Positions 10,764-21,043 of a DNA stretch of 64,000 nucleotides are shown here, one piece after another (positions within the stretch are counted from its first letter, which is position 1; every line of letters starts with the position of its first letter). The position numbers and the translations under genes are program-made. The notes beneath the pieces are model-generated. The model saw nothing but the letters and a program-made list of their open reading frames with translations. It did no database searches and was not told where the DNA came from. The DNA is from Cantharellus purpuraceus (Eukaryota > Basidiomycota > Agaricomycetes > Cantharellales > Hydnaceae): positions 350,501 to 414,500 of the forward strand of contig JALBUN010000034.1 in the NCBI GenBank assembly GCA_025174535.1. The letters run 5' to 3'.

Positions 10764-12611
10764 CTACAACTCCTCCTTCAGTCTCTGCGCCTCAGCCTTG
10801 ACAGCTTCCGCCTCAGCTTCAATCTGCTCTTCACCCGCCTCTGTTGCCTTTTCTGCCTTCTTGGCAGCAAAAGCAGCCAGGACATTCGCCTTTATCTTGA
10901 TTTGGTCTAGCTTTGACTCCGAGAGCTGTCGCTTCTCCAGGATCGAGGCCAGACTGAAGAAAGTAGTCGGCATTCGAACACCTTATGTCTATCTTCACAC
11001 TCACCGCTTCGCTTCCTTCTCCAGATAATCGCCAGTGTTGTTCAGGACCTTTTCCATCACGCGGAGGTAGACTGAACCATGTCCTCGGGCTGCGTCCGCG
11101 ACTCCGGTCGCTTGTTCATAGATGGATCTGCGGCTGGAGGGTATAGCACTGAAGAATTGTTGCGCTAGATCATCTAATTTTGCGATGCGACCGGCCTGCA
11201 TGATGATTAGTTAATCCGCACTATAATCTAATAATTCAGAATATACCTGGTCATTCAGTCCACCCCCAACAGCACGGTCAGTACCGCATTTCTCATTCAA
11301 AAAGCTCACGAAGTCCTCTTCGGTGCGTCCTTCTTCGTAGACCTTTCTAGCAGTTTAAGAAGCAGCGCATGACAACTATAAACTGAATTACGAACAATAG
11401 GTGTTTTGTCCGAGCCTTTTGGATAAAACTTGATGCTTGGGAAGGAACCAATCTCCAATTTCTGTGCGAGTGGGCGATTTTTGTCGGAATCACACTCATA
11501 GTTGGCAATGATGACCTGAAGTTACCAACAAAAATCAGACCACCGCGGATGGTGTAGACGAACTGGACTCCGTACGCCAGATTCGGGTTTAAAGTTACTC
11601 GCGACTGCCATATCGTCAATATAAAACATCGCAAGTCAAGCTGCAAGTCACCTTTCTCGTAGATTGGCTTCAAAGCTTTGCAGTGACCACTGTTGATGTC
11701 AAGCTGTTATCAAGACGGACAATGCAAAACTCAAATACTTGCCACCACGATGCTGTGTATGCGACCAGGACATCCTTAGTAGGATCCTGAATCTCACAGT
11801 AAATTTACACACAATCACAGTGTAGATATGACATACAGAAATGGTTTCCTCCAGGCTCAAGTAATCAAGTTGAGTAGTGATCGGTGGGGGTGGGGGTTTG
11901 ATACTTGATTTCACCCCTGACTTTTTGGTAACGCTGACAGGAAATGTCGATCGAGGCATGTATATTGGGGCGAGAAACACGTACAACTCTGCCAGGTCAG
12001 TTAGCTGGCGGGGGCCTTGGTACTCTTCGGGTGTGCCGTCCTTGGTGAACCATTTGAGGGCTGAAAGTGCACACTTTAAACAGACATCAAAGAACCTGGA
12101 CTGGTCGTACTAGGGAAACCTTTCACGCCATATTTCGAACTAAGTATAGTTGATTATTCTCACCGCGACACTCGTTGAGATGAACGTACCCTAATGTCTT
12201 CTCGGCATCCGCGTCTACTTTGGCAATGACAACGTCTTTCGAATGCGCATAAGCATCGGCAAGTTCCTCGTATATCGGTGCCAGGTTCTAAGGGCCATGT
12301 TAACAGAGAAGAAGTCCATAAGAGCTTGGCACATACCTTGCAGTGGCCACTGAACGTCTATTGCATGAACAGAAGAACTTATCATAGCCAGAAATCAACT
12401 TACCACCAAGGTGCAAAGCTTCAAAAAATCCCTAGGTCAATGGATCTCAAGGTGTCAATAGCGGTTGAACTCACAATTCAACAAGTGCAGGCTTGCCCTG
12501 ACCAACCACAGCATCGAAGTTGGCAGGGGTCAATTCGACGACGTTAGAGGCATAGACCAATAATGACAGCGATAGAAGGTTCACAACTGCACTTGTGATA
12601 GAGAGATACAT
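10764..12611 (-). CDS. ER protein disulfide isomerase (two thioredoxin domains plus ERp29-C domain)
   Basis: The start is 12611 (MYLSITSAVVNLLSLSLLVY, a signal peptide). Thioredoxin domain a: NVVELTPANFDAVVGQGKPA, then [20 protein letters not shown] and DVVIAKVDADAEKTLG. Domain a' ends [26 protein letters not shown], then IGSFPSIKFYPKGSDKTPIV and VYEEGRTEEDFVSFLNEKCG. The C-terminal all-helical ERp29c domain is AGRIAKLDDLAQQFFSAIPS to YLRVMEKVLNNTGDYLEKEA. The protein ends LKEEL, i.e. a KEEL variant of the ER-retrieval signal. This is the TigA/ERp38 type of fungal PDI, which forms and isomerises disulfides in the ER. Both CGHC active sites are split by an intron at the same codon and phase; the second is a GC-AG intron (11690-11742). 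Domain a uses an AAG 3' splice site (intron 12419-12474). Identity is secure. Confidence 0.92.
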
Positions 12612-12741
12612 GGTAGTGGAGAAAATATACAGAGCACGGACACGTACTCAGGTGACAAATCACTAGGCGCCCACGGTGCTCTCATCAGTCATGCAGTGGG
12701 TAATAGTTTGACAAATACCCTCATACAATATAGCGTAGAAG

Positions 12742-14237
12742 TCACTCTGCAGCGAAAACTAAACACACGCCATCATCCCCTGCACTCACGACAAGCACTC
12801 TCCCATCAATTCTCCCCAATGACGACCCCAGAATTGGCCCATGGTGACCCTTGTGCTCTCGCACAACCTCTCCTGTTCGCACGTCCCATGTGCGGAGTGT
12901 TTTGTCAGCACTGGATGTTGTAAGAAGATATGAAGAAGGTGCTGGGTGTGGATGAAGAGATGTCACTGCGTCCTGAAGTACCAGCGATATATAAAATGAC
13001 ACACTACTTACAAATGAATAACACTCACCGAATGCTCCAAGGTTGTTCGTAGCCGCATGGTGCCCAAGTCCCACACACAAACCTTGCCGTCCGTTCCACC
13101 AGTTACAGCAACCTCTGTGCCAGCGTACTCCATCCATGCGACACCTTCGATACTCTCTGCCTCCTTATGACCCTCCAGACTGCCCACTACGTCACCCCTA
13201 CTCAATGAGACAACCCGAACGCCACCATCAGCACCGCCCACAACGGCGAGGGTGTTGGATGAATTTGCAGCTAGTGAGGTAATGCCACCTTCGAGTGCAA
13301 ATCGCGCATCGGCCGGTGTTAGTTTCACAAGTGGGGAGTCGGAGGTAGGTGTTGTTAATAAAAGACATTCTGAGCCTGTCAGAACCTTTTTGCCTTGGAA
13401 AAATAACGTCAGGAGCTGTGTGAGATGGCATAAATCAGCGTAGTTACCATCTTGTGTGAATCCACCCGCATTCACTGGCCCAATATGCGAGGCTAATACT
13501 TGCATGGTGTTTCCAGATGGCACTACTAGTTTTAACCATCATAAAAGATTTGTTTAACTGTTGTAGACTCACATTGCCAAAGCCATACAGTTGAATCATT
13601 TGAACCAACTAACAATACAGGTCCTTTGGGGTGCCATTTTAACCACTAAACAAAACACGCATCATGAGGTGGTTGCTAAATAAACAAGCATGCTCACCAT
13701 AATCTCATCTGGTCCAGAAAGCTCCGTCAAAAACTCCCAGATCTTCCACGTATCCTGATTCTCAGGTGTGTTCCGTTCGACTCTCCTCCACACTCGCACT
13801 TTACCGTCCATGCCTCCTGTGGCTACTAATTCACCGTCGTGGCTCCATCCCACACTCGTCACACTATCGGTGTGTCCTGTCAACTTCACCACAACTTCAC
13901 CGGTCTCCAAATTCCAGATGTATCCTAGATCGTCTTCGCCACCGGACACAGCGAATGGTCGAAGTGGGTGGACCGCGACGGCAAACACAGATCCTTGGTG
14001 CTCCCCAAAATGTGAGATAGATGAGTCCTCATAGATAATCTCGTCTCCAAAGTCCTCCGCACTTGGATCGCCACTAATTTCGAACATTTCGGGTTCAAGG
14101 CCTTCTGCACCTTCGTCGTTGTCTTCTTCCATAGGTGCATCGCCATCATCTTCCACCTCAGCGAGAACGTCCGAAGGTTCAATGAACTGATCCTCTCCTT
14201 CTATATTTTCGAGGTTCTCCTCGTGATGTGCAGACAT
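12742..14237 (-). CDS. SQT1: WD40 ribosome-assembly chaperone (Sqt1/AAMP)
   Basis: The start is 14237 (MSAHHEENLENIEGED) and the stop is at 12742. An acidic N-terminus (EVEDDGDAPMEEDNDEGAEG) leads into WD40 repeats: HQGSVFAVAVHPLRPFAVSG, LTGHTDSVTSVGWSHDGELV, WLKWHPKGPVLLVGSNDSTV, LASHIGPVNAGGFTQDG, and further repeats ending HHGPILGSSLGRIDGRVLVV and GDDGVCLVFAAE. The DDLGYIWNLETG motif and overall order match the AAMP/Sqt1 family. Yeast Sqt1 binds the nascent N-terminus of ribosomal protein uL16 (Rpl10) and escorts it to the 60S subunit. The gene has several short introns. Its start is 188 bp from that of the divergent taspase gene, so the two probably share a promoter region. Confidence 0.88.
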
Positions 14238-14425
14238 TTTGAGGATATAACGATATGATGCGGGTATTAGGCGAAGAGATGACGCGGTTTTATAGGTAAA
14301 CTAGCGCGGTGGAAGCTGACGAATGTCTCTCACAAAAAGTTCGCAAAATGACAAATTATAAATTATTTACGTAATTCATGTAATTACGGTCACGTGATCT
14401 AGTCCAGGGCCTCCACATCTCGCAC

Positions 14426-15967
14426 ATGACTTATTATGTTGCCGTGCATGGAGGAGCAGGATTTCATTCTGTCGAAGATGAAAAGGCAGTGAGAAAGGCG
14501 TTGCGCCGGTGCGAACATGATGAGAACTAGACAAACCCCAGATCACCTGATCGACGATCCAGAGCTTGTGCAATGGGGCTAGGGCTGCTTCAGAGCGGGA
14601 AAACATCATGCGAGGCGGTTGAAAATGCTATATCTGAGTTGGAAGATTCCGAGTGTCTCAATGCTGGTCAGTAGTTGGTTTTTGCCACTTGGAAAAAGGA
14701 GGCTGAGTAGCCATTGGCAATGGAGGTTACGGTGCCAACCTCACGAGCAAAGGTAAGGTCGAATGCGACGCTGCTATAATGAAAGATTCCGGAGAATTTG
14801 GTAGTGTCGGTGCTCTTTCTGGTTAGTTATTCTATTCCTGACGCAAGGCAATCATTGATTCAAGTCATATGAAAGGTGTTAAGAATCCCATTCGCGCCGC
14901 AAAAGTAATACTTGACTACTCCTCTAGACAAGATTCTCTGGGGCGCGTTCCACCACTGTTTGTCATTTCTGTTCCATAGCAGTAGTGTTTCTCCAATTGC
15001 TCTAATGTACGCTCAAGCCAGAACACTTGTCTCCTGTGGTGCATACGATTTTGCCTCCAGCTCTGGCGTAATTACTGTCCACCCAGACGTGATGATATCT
15101 CCTCGTGCTCGAAAGGAGTGGAATTTCTGGAATAAAAGGCTCGGCGACGGTATAATCTATGACAACAATCACCCCCTGCCAGATGGTAGCAAAAGGACCT
15201 TGATGCAAGACACAGTAGGAGCCATTGCTTTAGATACGTTTGGCGGCCTAGCTTCAGGCGTGTCTAGGTCCGTCAATCAATTACCTTACAAATTGCCAGC
15301 CTAAATCTCGAGGCACACAGTGGTGGGTTACTTTTGAAATTGCCCGGAAGAGTTGGAGAAGTCCGTGCTTGATTCTTTCATTTCTGCGCTTGTTGCTTAT
15401 GCCTGGCATCAGGCAGCGATGTTTAGCGCAGGATGCTGGGCTCATCATTCAAGCACAAATGGCGCTGCCACTAGTGTGTCAGGCAAGCACTCTTGATTGC
15501 ACCGCTGTTATACTTTGTAACTGATTCAAAACTAGGCACGGGTGAAGCCGTCGTGCGCATGTCTCTTGCTCGGACTCTCAGTGAAGCCCTTCATCTAGAT
15601 GATCCACACGAGGAGCTGCGACAAATATTTGTCGATAAAATACCTCGTCAGTCGGAATTTTGCCTTGAATCTCGAGTACATATAACGGATGTCTACGCTT
15701 TCAAGTTCATTCAGGGATAGAGGGTCAGATACCAAGTGCGGGCGCCATATTGGTATCTAGAGAGACGCATCATGGTGTTCCTATCGTTCGTCAGTTCATC
15801 CGGACCGCATGGTTTCACCGTCATATGACTAATCATTGAACACAGGCCTATGGTGTGTATTTAACACGGCCAGCATGGCAATTGCATACGCATCTTCAGA
15901 TGACCCACAGCCAAAGGTGTGGCCAACATTTTCTCGTGTTAGTGCATCCCAACGAATGCTATGCTAG
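14426..15967 (+). CDS. TASP1: Taspase-1-like threonine aspartase (Ntn hydrolase)
   Basis: The start is ATG at 14426 (MTYYVAVHGGAGFHSVEDEK). After the first intron come ACAMGLGLLQSGKTSCEAVE, GYGANLTSKGKVECDAAIMK, DSGEFGSVGALSG, KNPIRAAKVILDY, SLGRVPPLTLVSCGAYDFAS, and then QDTVGAIALDTFGGLASGV-SSGG-LLLKLPGRVGE. The catalytic nucleophile is the Thr of DTVGA (codon 15212-15214), which becomes N-terminal after autocleavage. The C-terminal half has AGCWAHHSSTNGAATSVSGT, GQIPSAGAILVSRE and LWCVFNTASMAIAYASS, ending at 15967. One intron is GC-AG (15483-15535). The order of motifs fits type 2 asparaginase/taspase proteins, most like taspase-1. The loop between the two future subunits is short compared with the animal enzyme. 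Substrates in fungi are not known to me. Exons appear intact. Confidence 0.85.
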
Positions 15968-16350
15968 AGTATGGTGCTTCGACAACCCGAGTCAAAGGAG
16001 GCAGGTGTCCTCGGATCAGTATACCTGACCGTTTTGCCTTGGACCACAGACTGATTATTACGTCGACACTTTGAAGCCGTTGTTTTCCTTGCCTTTATGC
16101 GTCCAAAGTTCTCGGTGATCCGAATGATGCGCTGTACTTGAGACTGGCTGTATATCTAATGTAACTAGAAGAAGATTGTCGCTCCGCAGATAACAAGCAT
16201 GTTGATGACGTGTAGCTGGGGTCCAGGACAGCCCTTACTCAATAATATGACGAACACGGCCTCTGTCATAAACCCTGGCTGCATTCGGGGAGTACGGCGG
16301 AGTACCAACTTTTGATCACTGCCATCGAAACATCTCCGCCTGGCCTCGCC
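15968..16350. other. Intergenic
   Basis: About 0.38 kb between the taspase and F-box genes, both on the plus strand. No supported feature; expected to hold the taspase 3' UTR and the F-box promoter. Confidence 0.4.
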
Positions 16351-17812
16351 ATGTCTAACGTCCCACCACTTCCCAGCGAGGTGTGGACGCTGGTAGTCGA
16401 AGAGTATGTTTCTCAGCTGACTGACCGATTGAGCCTTGCTTTGACCAGCAGGCTTCTTCGTGATATAACACAACCCATGGTATATAAATGCTTGTCCTTC
16501 ATTCGATTCAACATCCGTAAACCTGGAGAGTCCGTGGCGGCTTCCTACAGTGAAAGAGACGACGTGGTGGCTTCGTCTACCAATATTACAGATAGAATTG
16601 AGTTCCTACGCGCCAGGTCCGACGTACGCGGTTGCGTCCGCGAGGTCGTGATCTATGGGTGGTCTGCGAGACCCATCAGCCCACATGCAGGAGAGAAGGT
16701 AGAAATACGACGCGCTACTACCGATGCTTATGCTGCTATCGGCTCAATTCTCCCAATGCTGCCACGATTGGAGAAGCTAAAGATCATCGGATCCCCGATT
16801 ACCCTGAATATGCGCTCTTTTTTGCCGCAGCTTCCCCACCTGGAATGTCTCGATATACGCGACATCATTGGAGAGATACAAGAGAGTAATAGAGCCGAGC
16901 AGGAGTCTCAATGGGTTATCAGTCGTGGGTTTCATTCCCTGAAGGAGCTGACATTCCTGTGTCGAGAACGCTTCGATGTGGGTACTTTCTATCTCAGACA
17001 GCTCTTGGCTAGTCTTGCGCCTGAGCGTTTGACACGATTGTGCGTGTATGACTGGTGTCTACCACACATCTCAATGGCTAGGATCAACCTCCACTCCCTC
17101 CTTCAAGTTGAGATTGGGTGGCGATTGGATGGCCGATCAACTGATACGAGGCCGTTGTACCGACTTCTGTCCCGGTCCCAGAACATCCGAGAAATAAGGG
17201 TTAGGCCAACGCTTTCACTAAATAGCCCCCCTCCTTCCGAAAGTGTGTTACCAAGATTAGAATGCGTCTCTGGTTCCATCGATATCCTCTTCGCTCTCGT
17301 CCCAGGACGACCTGTACAGCGCATCGAACTGTTCGCTGTTGAATTCCCGACGTTGCTTGGATTTATTCCTCTACAGAAATCTACGGTGGACATCACCCAT
17401 CTCACGCTGTACATCAAGTCATTGTCAGCTGATGATATAAGACATTGTGGACACGTGCTTACAAAGTTACGACACTTTAATGTTCAACTTCGAAGCCAGC
17501 CATCCCGACAGGATTGCATGGTTCGTCTATTTAGAGTACACATCATCCATCGGCTAACTCATCTCATAAAAGATGTTGTTCCATGCGGTTGTTGAGACTC
17601 TTCCCCATTGGTCCGAACTGGAAAGTTGTTATGCTGATGCGAAAGGGTTAAGCTTGGATGATGATGGAACTGCATCACAAAAGAACTGTCCAATTGCCAA
17701 GAGGGAAAACGCTAACGACCGTGGACATTCGTCTCTAAGGGAATTACAGCTATTCAGCCACTTGAAGTGGACTTGGACATGCAGAGGATGGGAATGCGCG
17801 AACATGATGTGA
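16351..17812 (+). CDS. F-box protein with leucine-rich-repeat-like body
   Basis: The start is placed at the ATG at 16351 (MSNVPPLPSEVWTLVVEEYV); the longer open frame upstream begins only with a TTG. Residues about 4-45 form an F-box: LPSEVW...DRLSLALTSRLLRDIT, then QPMVYKCLSF. The rest has irregular Leu-rich units (LPRLEKLKIIGSPITLNMRS, LPQLPHLECLDIRDI, GFHSLKELTFLC, LRHFNVQL) as in the large basidiomycete F-box families. A 52-nt intron (gttcgt...aaaag, with a ctaac branch site) after QDCM, near 17520-17571, restores an open frame to 17812 (HAVVETLPHWSELESCY). Family members serve as substrate receptors of SCF ubiquitin ligases; the target is unknown. An end at 17595 is the alternative if that intron is not used. 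Confidence 0.7.
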
Positions 17813-18289
17813 CCGGATCACCAGGCGACCACCAACTTCAAGGGATGATGGGTCGGTTACAAAATTTGGAGATGCGGAAGCCTAGGGGATGATCAGTGTT
17901 TGACCGTGTTTGGGCCTTCCCGATGCATAATCGCAGAGAGGCTGTGCATAGGGTATCGAAGCATCAGCGTACCGGCAATGACGATCGGTCTCAAAAGGAG
18001 TCGTTGCGCACGTGACAACCATCATACCCCATAAAACGTCTAGATCTTTGTCCCTGCAAACTAGCTTCCGCTCTATCATCGGGTCCCGCGGACGACTGGA
18101 TTGGCTTCCGATCAGTGTCACTGTGTTCAGGTACTGCACCGAGGCATATTTAAACGATGGTTCTCCCCACTCAGATATTGCCCATCTGCACTGGTAGCAG
18201 CCTTTCTTTGGCATCTCTTTGTTGTCACATTGATTCGAGCTGGTCTCGTCTACACATTTACCCTTAACGTCCTCATTTTTTGATTTGAT
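17813..18289. other. Intergenic, promoter of the secreted beta-propeller gene
   Basis: No supported coding sequence. A TATTTAAA-like element occurs near 18147-18155, about 140 nt before the downstream ATG, and the stretch 18195-18285 is pyrimidine-rich, as is common in fungal promoters. Confidence 0.4.
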
Positions 18290-19938
18290 ATGAAATTGTC
18301 ATCTGCTTCAATCGCCTTGTTCGCCACTTCCACTGCGGTCTTCGCACACCCGCTATACCGGCGTGATAATAACCCCCCAAGCCCGCCCAATTGCTCAAAT
18401 CAAGGCGCGACCGCCGCAGGCGCCGCGTATTGTGAATTAATTAATTATGCTGTCATCGCATGACCCGCTCCGCTGACTCTCGTTTACAGTTATCACCAAT
18501 CAGCCCGATGGTAATTTCATTGTCGGCAGCGATATTGGTGCCGATGGAAAGCTGACATTCAGGGATTCAATCTGGGCGGGAGGTCGTGGTGAGTACATTT
18601 TGTTCTTCTTCCTTGCTTTACTGAATAGTACCAATATTTGCAAGGCGCGCATGGACAGACAAATCCTGTCGGTCCCGATCCGTTCTTTTCGCAAGGCGCG
18701 ATCAAAGTTTCAGGACGCAATGTATTCACGGTCAACGTCCGTACTATTATTCCCGATCATTCGACATAGTATTCACGCACTATATGTTCAGGCCGGTTCG
18801 AATACAGCAACCATGTTTTCGATCGATTCAAAAGAACCGGCTAAACTGAAAATGGTCGGTCAACCAGTCAGTACAGGCGGAGAGTTTCCGGTGTCGGTGG
18901 CAATTTCGAAGCAAAGCGGTCAAGTTTGCGTGCTCAACGGTGGCAGGGTGAATGGTATCAAGTTCGTCCAAATCCCTCTGTCAATACCATTACGTAGTTG
19001 ACGCTCTCTCCCGGTCAGTTGCTTCAAACAAGACCCTAAGCTCGGACTTATCCAATTGGACAACACACAGCGCTCGCTTAACCTCAATCAAACTTCCCCA
19101 GCGACCGGACCTGCAGGGACGGTCTCGCATGTTATTTTCAGTGAGGATGGTTCGCAGCTTTTGGCATCTGTCAAGGGAGTGCCTCCAACGCCCGGATTTA
19201 TTGCCTCGTGGACTGTGGATCCCAAGACTGGCGCGCTTTCAAACAACTTTACGACGTCTACCCCCGCAAAGGGCGGTCTCCTGCCGTTTTCGATGACAGT
19301 CATTCCTGGCAAGGACGCCATCCTTGCTACGGACGCCGGAGTCGGCTTCGATATTTTTGACTTCAAGAATAGCACGACGGCATCGAGCACAATTGTCCCG
19401 ATTGCTGGTCAGGCAGCGACGTGCTGGAGTAGTTTCAGCAGCAAAACTGGCCATTTCTACTTGACGGTTTGTTCTGCAGGATCCTTTTTCATGGTGAGAT
19501 TTGGAGCTCACGATGCCGTGTAGGACATTGGAACCGCTACCGTCACAGAAGTGCAAGTGGACAACCAACTGAAAGGGAGCATCGTGAAGCAGTATCCCCA
19601 AGGGAATGGAAGCGCTACAATCGACAATGACGTCGCTACCATCAACGGCAAGGAGTGAGTTAAAACGGACTAGATATCTGCTTCATCTTCCTTGCTCATC
19701 TATGTCAGCTTCCTCTACGTCATGGCAGCTAATGCGACATCAGTCATGGTCATGTCGCTTGATGCACCGGGCAAGGCCACCCCGGTTCAGCAATTCAATT
19801 TTGCTGACGCGGCAAAGAAGAATGGCATCGCCATCGGTGAGCCTTCCTTTCACTGCAATGATAGCCATGGTCTTGTTCTAATGACCACCTCCAGATGCCA
19901 ACAACCTGCAAGGCATGACTGTCTTTGTGGGCCCGTAG
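18290..19938 (+). CDS. Secreted lactonase-like seven-bladed beta-propeller protein
   Basis: The start is ATG at 18290: MKLSSASIALFATSTAVFA is a clear signal peptide, then HPLYRRDN (possible Kex2-type site). Mature exons read ITNQPDGNFIVGSDIGADGK, LTFRDSIWAGGRG, SNTATMFSIDSKEPAKLKMV, FPVSVAISKQSGQVCVLNGG, LGLIQLDNTQRSLNLNQTSP, SHVIFSEDGSQLLASVKGVP, GFIASWTVDPKTGALSNNF, FDIFDFKNSTTASSTIVPIA and a last exon DANNLQGMTVFVGP. The repeating 'S.DG..L..' and 'G.V.VLNGG' patterns match fungal extracellular proteins of the lactonase / 3-carboxymuconate cyclase-like (YbhE) propeller fold. Enzymatic function in this secreted branch is not established, and I assign none. At least seven introns; borders approximate around 18700-19050. 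Confidence 0.75.
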
Positions 19939-21043
19939 AAGGGGCGGTTCTGTAGTCGTCACTTCCATTTTCACATCGCATTTGTCATTAGTATTCTCAA
20001 TTGCATCTGTACCTCTCATCATGCACTGGGTTTTCATCGCTTTTACTATAATGTCCGGATAATCAACTGATACAGTCAATCTCCAACTTTGAATCATATT
20101 GGTGATTACTATGTAGCGCCTGAAGATCGTGGTTCGTCACTAAGCGTCGTCGTGGTCCACGATTGGATCTGGCTAGAAGGAGTTTACCAGCAGCGCGTCA
20201 GCCTGTTTACGTGGCGCGCGCTGATGCACTGCTGATGCTTTGCCTCGTACCGGCGTATGTTTCTGGGTGCGTGGCCGGGCGGCGCCCTAGCTAGGCCGGA
20301 AGGCCGCGAGCTCAGGCTCACCCCTAACTACCTAAGGCCAACTTTAGCACCGTGTTTCGTTTAATCTTTCCGTGCCGTGCCGAACTCACTCTGCTGTGCT
20401 ACCCCCTTCAAGCTCTGCTACTGACGCCCAAAAAACTGTGGGTTGCTAAATACTGATCGAAATTTTCACGGCGATTGGGACGCAGCACTGGATCCGGCGT
20501 TGGTCTACAGAAGGTAGAATCAAGGATAAGGAGGGAGTGCGTCCAATGAGAACTTGGATATGATGTTCTGACGCTCAATTGATGCAAGGTTGAAAAGCTC
20601 ATCGACAAATATTCTTGTTATTTGTTACGAACTTTAGATTTCGCTATTGAATGTTGTGCTACAATTCCTACACAGCGGTGGATCCGACGCTCCTTAGAAG
20701 AGAGTCTATGCATTCAAAAAAATGTGCCGTGCCGCGGTGCACCTGGCCGGCCGTCAGACTAGAAGTGTCCCGGTCCTGCTTTCAATACTGCCCACATGTA
20801 ACATTCTTTTTTGAACTTTGATCATCAACCTTACACTATTTGTTTACAGAATCTGGCTTGATGCATGAATTGTCCGTGCTCACAGAATGCCTAGAACTAT
20901 TTGGGAATGTGGCATGATAGATCAATAACTGATGCGTTTGGCGTCTTTGTGTTCCAATACGATACTTGGGATGCGGCAGACACCTAGCTATGGTGCCCAC
21001 GAAATCATAGACGTCCTCGAATCGTCTGTTGTCCTCACCTCCC
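19939..21043. other. Intergenic, 1.1 kb, compositionally uneven
   Basis: No coding sequence is supported on either strand. A locally GC-rich patch (about 20160-20340, with ggccggaaggcc) and two separate copies of ccgtgccg (near 20380 and 20730) stand out from AT-rich surroundings. They may be remains of an old insertion, but no terminal repeats or protein traces were found. Confidence 0.35.

Noticed and set aside
12340..12440. Loss of the first Cys of the PDI active site (reading FSGHC)
   Set aside because: Choosing the acceptor gttcag instead of the upstream atag gives a perfect WCGHC.
14945..14975. A 22-nt micro-intron in the taspase gene
   Set aside because: A normal 66-nt intron ending at caagccag gives RVPPLTLVSCGAYDFA, which fits the family better.
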